Shown here piece by piece: positions 4,014 through 5,029 of a DNA stretch of 5,029 nucleotides. The DNA comes from Bacillota bacterium (lineage in GTDB: Bacteria > Bacillota_A > Clostridia > Clostridiales > Clostridiaceae), in the NCBI GenBank assembly GCA_021780795.1, contig JAJXYA010000416.1, positions 1 through 5,029 on the forward strand, in the 5' to 3' direction. The position numbers and the translations under genes were made by a program. Below the pieces are notes generated by a model that saw nothing but the letters and a program-made list of their open reading frames with translations, was not told the origin of the DNA and did not search any database. Each line of letters starts with the position of its first letter. Position 1 is the stretch's first letter.

Positions 4014-5029
4014 TTATGGCAATTTAATGCTGAAAATTGTATAGTCGTTTTCAAAGGATAGTTGAATTCTAGCTCCATAGGATTCAACTATCTTTTTTAC
4101 ATTAAACAGCCCATATCCGCGATTTTTTCCTACTTTAGTGGTATACCCTGCACTAAAGATCTTGCCAATATCATTAAATTCTATTCGTTTGCCTGTATTT
4201 CCAATTTCTATAATACAATTCTCTTCAAGGTAACCTATATTTAAGAATACTTTTTTCAAATCACTTTTTGAAGTTAAAACAGCGTCAAAAGCATTATCCA
4301 CAAGATTGTTTAAAACCTCTGAAAGTTCATGATCCTTAAAAGGAAACTTAGAGCCCCCTTGAATAATATATTTAAACTCAATATTGTTTTTTGCAGCCTC
4401 ATTTATTTTATTGTAGATAATGGCCGCTACCACTGTATTATCTATTTGGAGTACCTTCTCCATATTTTCTAGGGAAATATTAAGAGAATCTATATATTGT
4501 GTTATAGTTTCCTTTAAATTCTTTTCATCAGATACTTGAACTAGGCTGTAAACAGTATTTAAATGATTTTTAAAATCGTGCTGCCTGCTTCTTACATCCT
4601 CCAATAGCTTCGATATTACAGGAGAATATTTATGATATTCCTCCAGTGACTTTTTTATTTCATTATTTTTCATTTGATACTCAAGAAAAAATAAATTTGT
4701 CAGAATAAATATTACAGGAATGGCAAGATACAGGGCAATTTCATCCAAAAATTCATGTCTTTTAAAATTCCATATCCACTTTGCAGTAACAATATATATA
4801 AGAAGATTTACAGAAAAAAAGTATATTATAGAACTTTTCTGCCTAAAAAAAATCGTTAATTTTCTATAAGATACATATCTATACATACAAAAACTTAAAA
4901 ACATGCAGATAAGGTTGGCTATGAGTAAATATATGAAATCATCCTTGGCCATAAATGCTGGAATAGACAATCTAAGTGTAATAATTATAACAAGTTGCAT
5001 TATAGCAAAAATGGCCAAAACCAAACCGA
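4014..5029 (-). CDS. AgrC-like sensor histidine kinase (HPK10/GHKL), 5' end outside window
   Basis: The frame is open to the right edge. A TTG at 5024 is the first possible start in view, but the true start probably lies beyond, since AgrC proteins are about 420-450 residues with six or so membrane helices and only about 338 residues and four helices (about 2-22, 29-48, 64-82, 95-114, numbered from 5024) are seen. A coiled linker (about 115-145) leads to the phospho-acceptor box RQHDFKNHLNTV with His149. The GHKL ATPase follows: the N box LNNLVDNAFDA (Asn240, Asn244), IEIGNTG, IFSAGYTTK and the glycine box NRGYGLFNVKKIV. These motifs define the HPK10 group, whose membrane part binds cyclic peptides and which phosphorylates LytTR response regulators. 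It is convergent to agrBD rather than downstream as in agrBDCA. The partner regulator is not in view. Confidence 0.88.
   Translation of the reverse strand, partial: GLVLAIFAIMQLVIIITLRLSIPAFMAKDDFIYLLIANLICMFLSFCMYRYVSYRKLTIFFRQKSSIIYFFSVNLLIYIVTAKWIWNFKRHEFLDEIALYLAIPVIFILTNLFFLEYQMKNNEIKKSLEEYHKYSPVISKLLEDVRSRQHDFKNHLNTVYSLVQVSDEKNLKETITQYIDSLNISLENMEKVLQIDNTVVAAIIYNKINEAAKNNIEFKYIIQGGSKFPFKDHELSEVLNNLVDNAFDAVLTSKSDLKKVFLNIGYLEENCIIEIGNTGKRIEFNDIGKIFSAGYTTKVGKNRGYGLFNVKKIVESYGARIQLSFENDYTIFSIKLP
4057..4098 (+). terminator. intrinsic terminator of agrBD, embedded in the kinase gene
   Basis: GATAGTTGAATTCTA (4057-4071) pairs with TAGGATTCAACTATC (4078-4092) over 15 bp with one G-U pair and a 6-base loop, followed at once by six T residues (4093-4098). 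It lies 52 bases after the agrD stop, inside the last 30 or so codons of the opposite-strand kinase. The tail on the other strand is poor in T, so the signal points to agrBD. Confidence 0.82.

Noticed and set aside
4062..4244. Plus-strand 60-codon open frame
   Set aside because: It is a shadow of the kinase ATPase domain and overlaps the terminator hairpin.

Overview
The window looks like chromosome of a low-GC Firmicute of the Clostridium type. Most genes are AT-rich with AGA/AGG arginine codons, ribosome binding sites are strong GGAGG types, spacers are very AT-rich, and there is a peptide quorum-sensing locus of the Agr family. No rRNA, tRNA, CRISPR array or transposase gene was seen. Both window edges cut a gene.

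Left part (1-2132). The C-terminal 40% or so of a rifamycin-inactivating phosphotransferase (PEP-synthase-like, rph) runs off the left edge. Immediately after it comes the start of a DHA2/EmrB-type MFS efflux pump that breaks off after about 60 codons. The break abuts the 3' end of a metallo-beta-lactamase-fold hydrolase on the opposite strand. That hydrolase lacks its N-terminus and begins one codon after the stop of a DUF1801 (YdhG/frataxin-like) gene, in the same frame. Two truncated genes facing each other suggest a decayed, rearranged stretch.

Middle (2133-3262). An AT-rich divergent spacer carries a good sigma-A promoter with a perfect 7+7 bp dyad over its -35 box. It drives a DUF1905/YdeI-type gene whose base and arginine-codon use differ from its neighbours. 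That gene ends in a terminator-like hairpin. A 312-bp AT-rich leader follows, with a 14-bp direct repeat (27-bp period) upstream of agrB.

Right part (3263-5029). agrB (peptide-processing membrane protease) is followed by a 47-residue agrD. The predicted signal ring of AgrD starts with serine rather than the usual cysteine. An AgrC/HPK10-type sensor kinase converges on agrBD with only 8 bp between stop codons and runs off the right edge. The best intrinsic terminator for agrBD lies inside the kinase gene, and a candidate terminator for the kinase lies inside agrB, so the two transcripts may overlap antisense at their 3' ends. AgrB and AgrD would make and export the cyclic peptide and the kinase would sense it. 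A response regulator is expected beyond the right edge, but that is inference.
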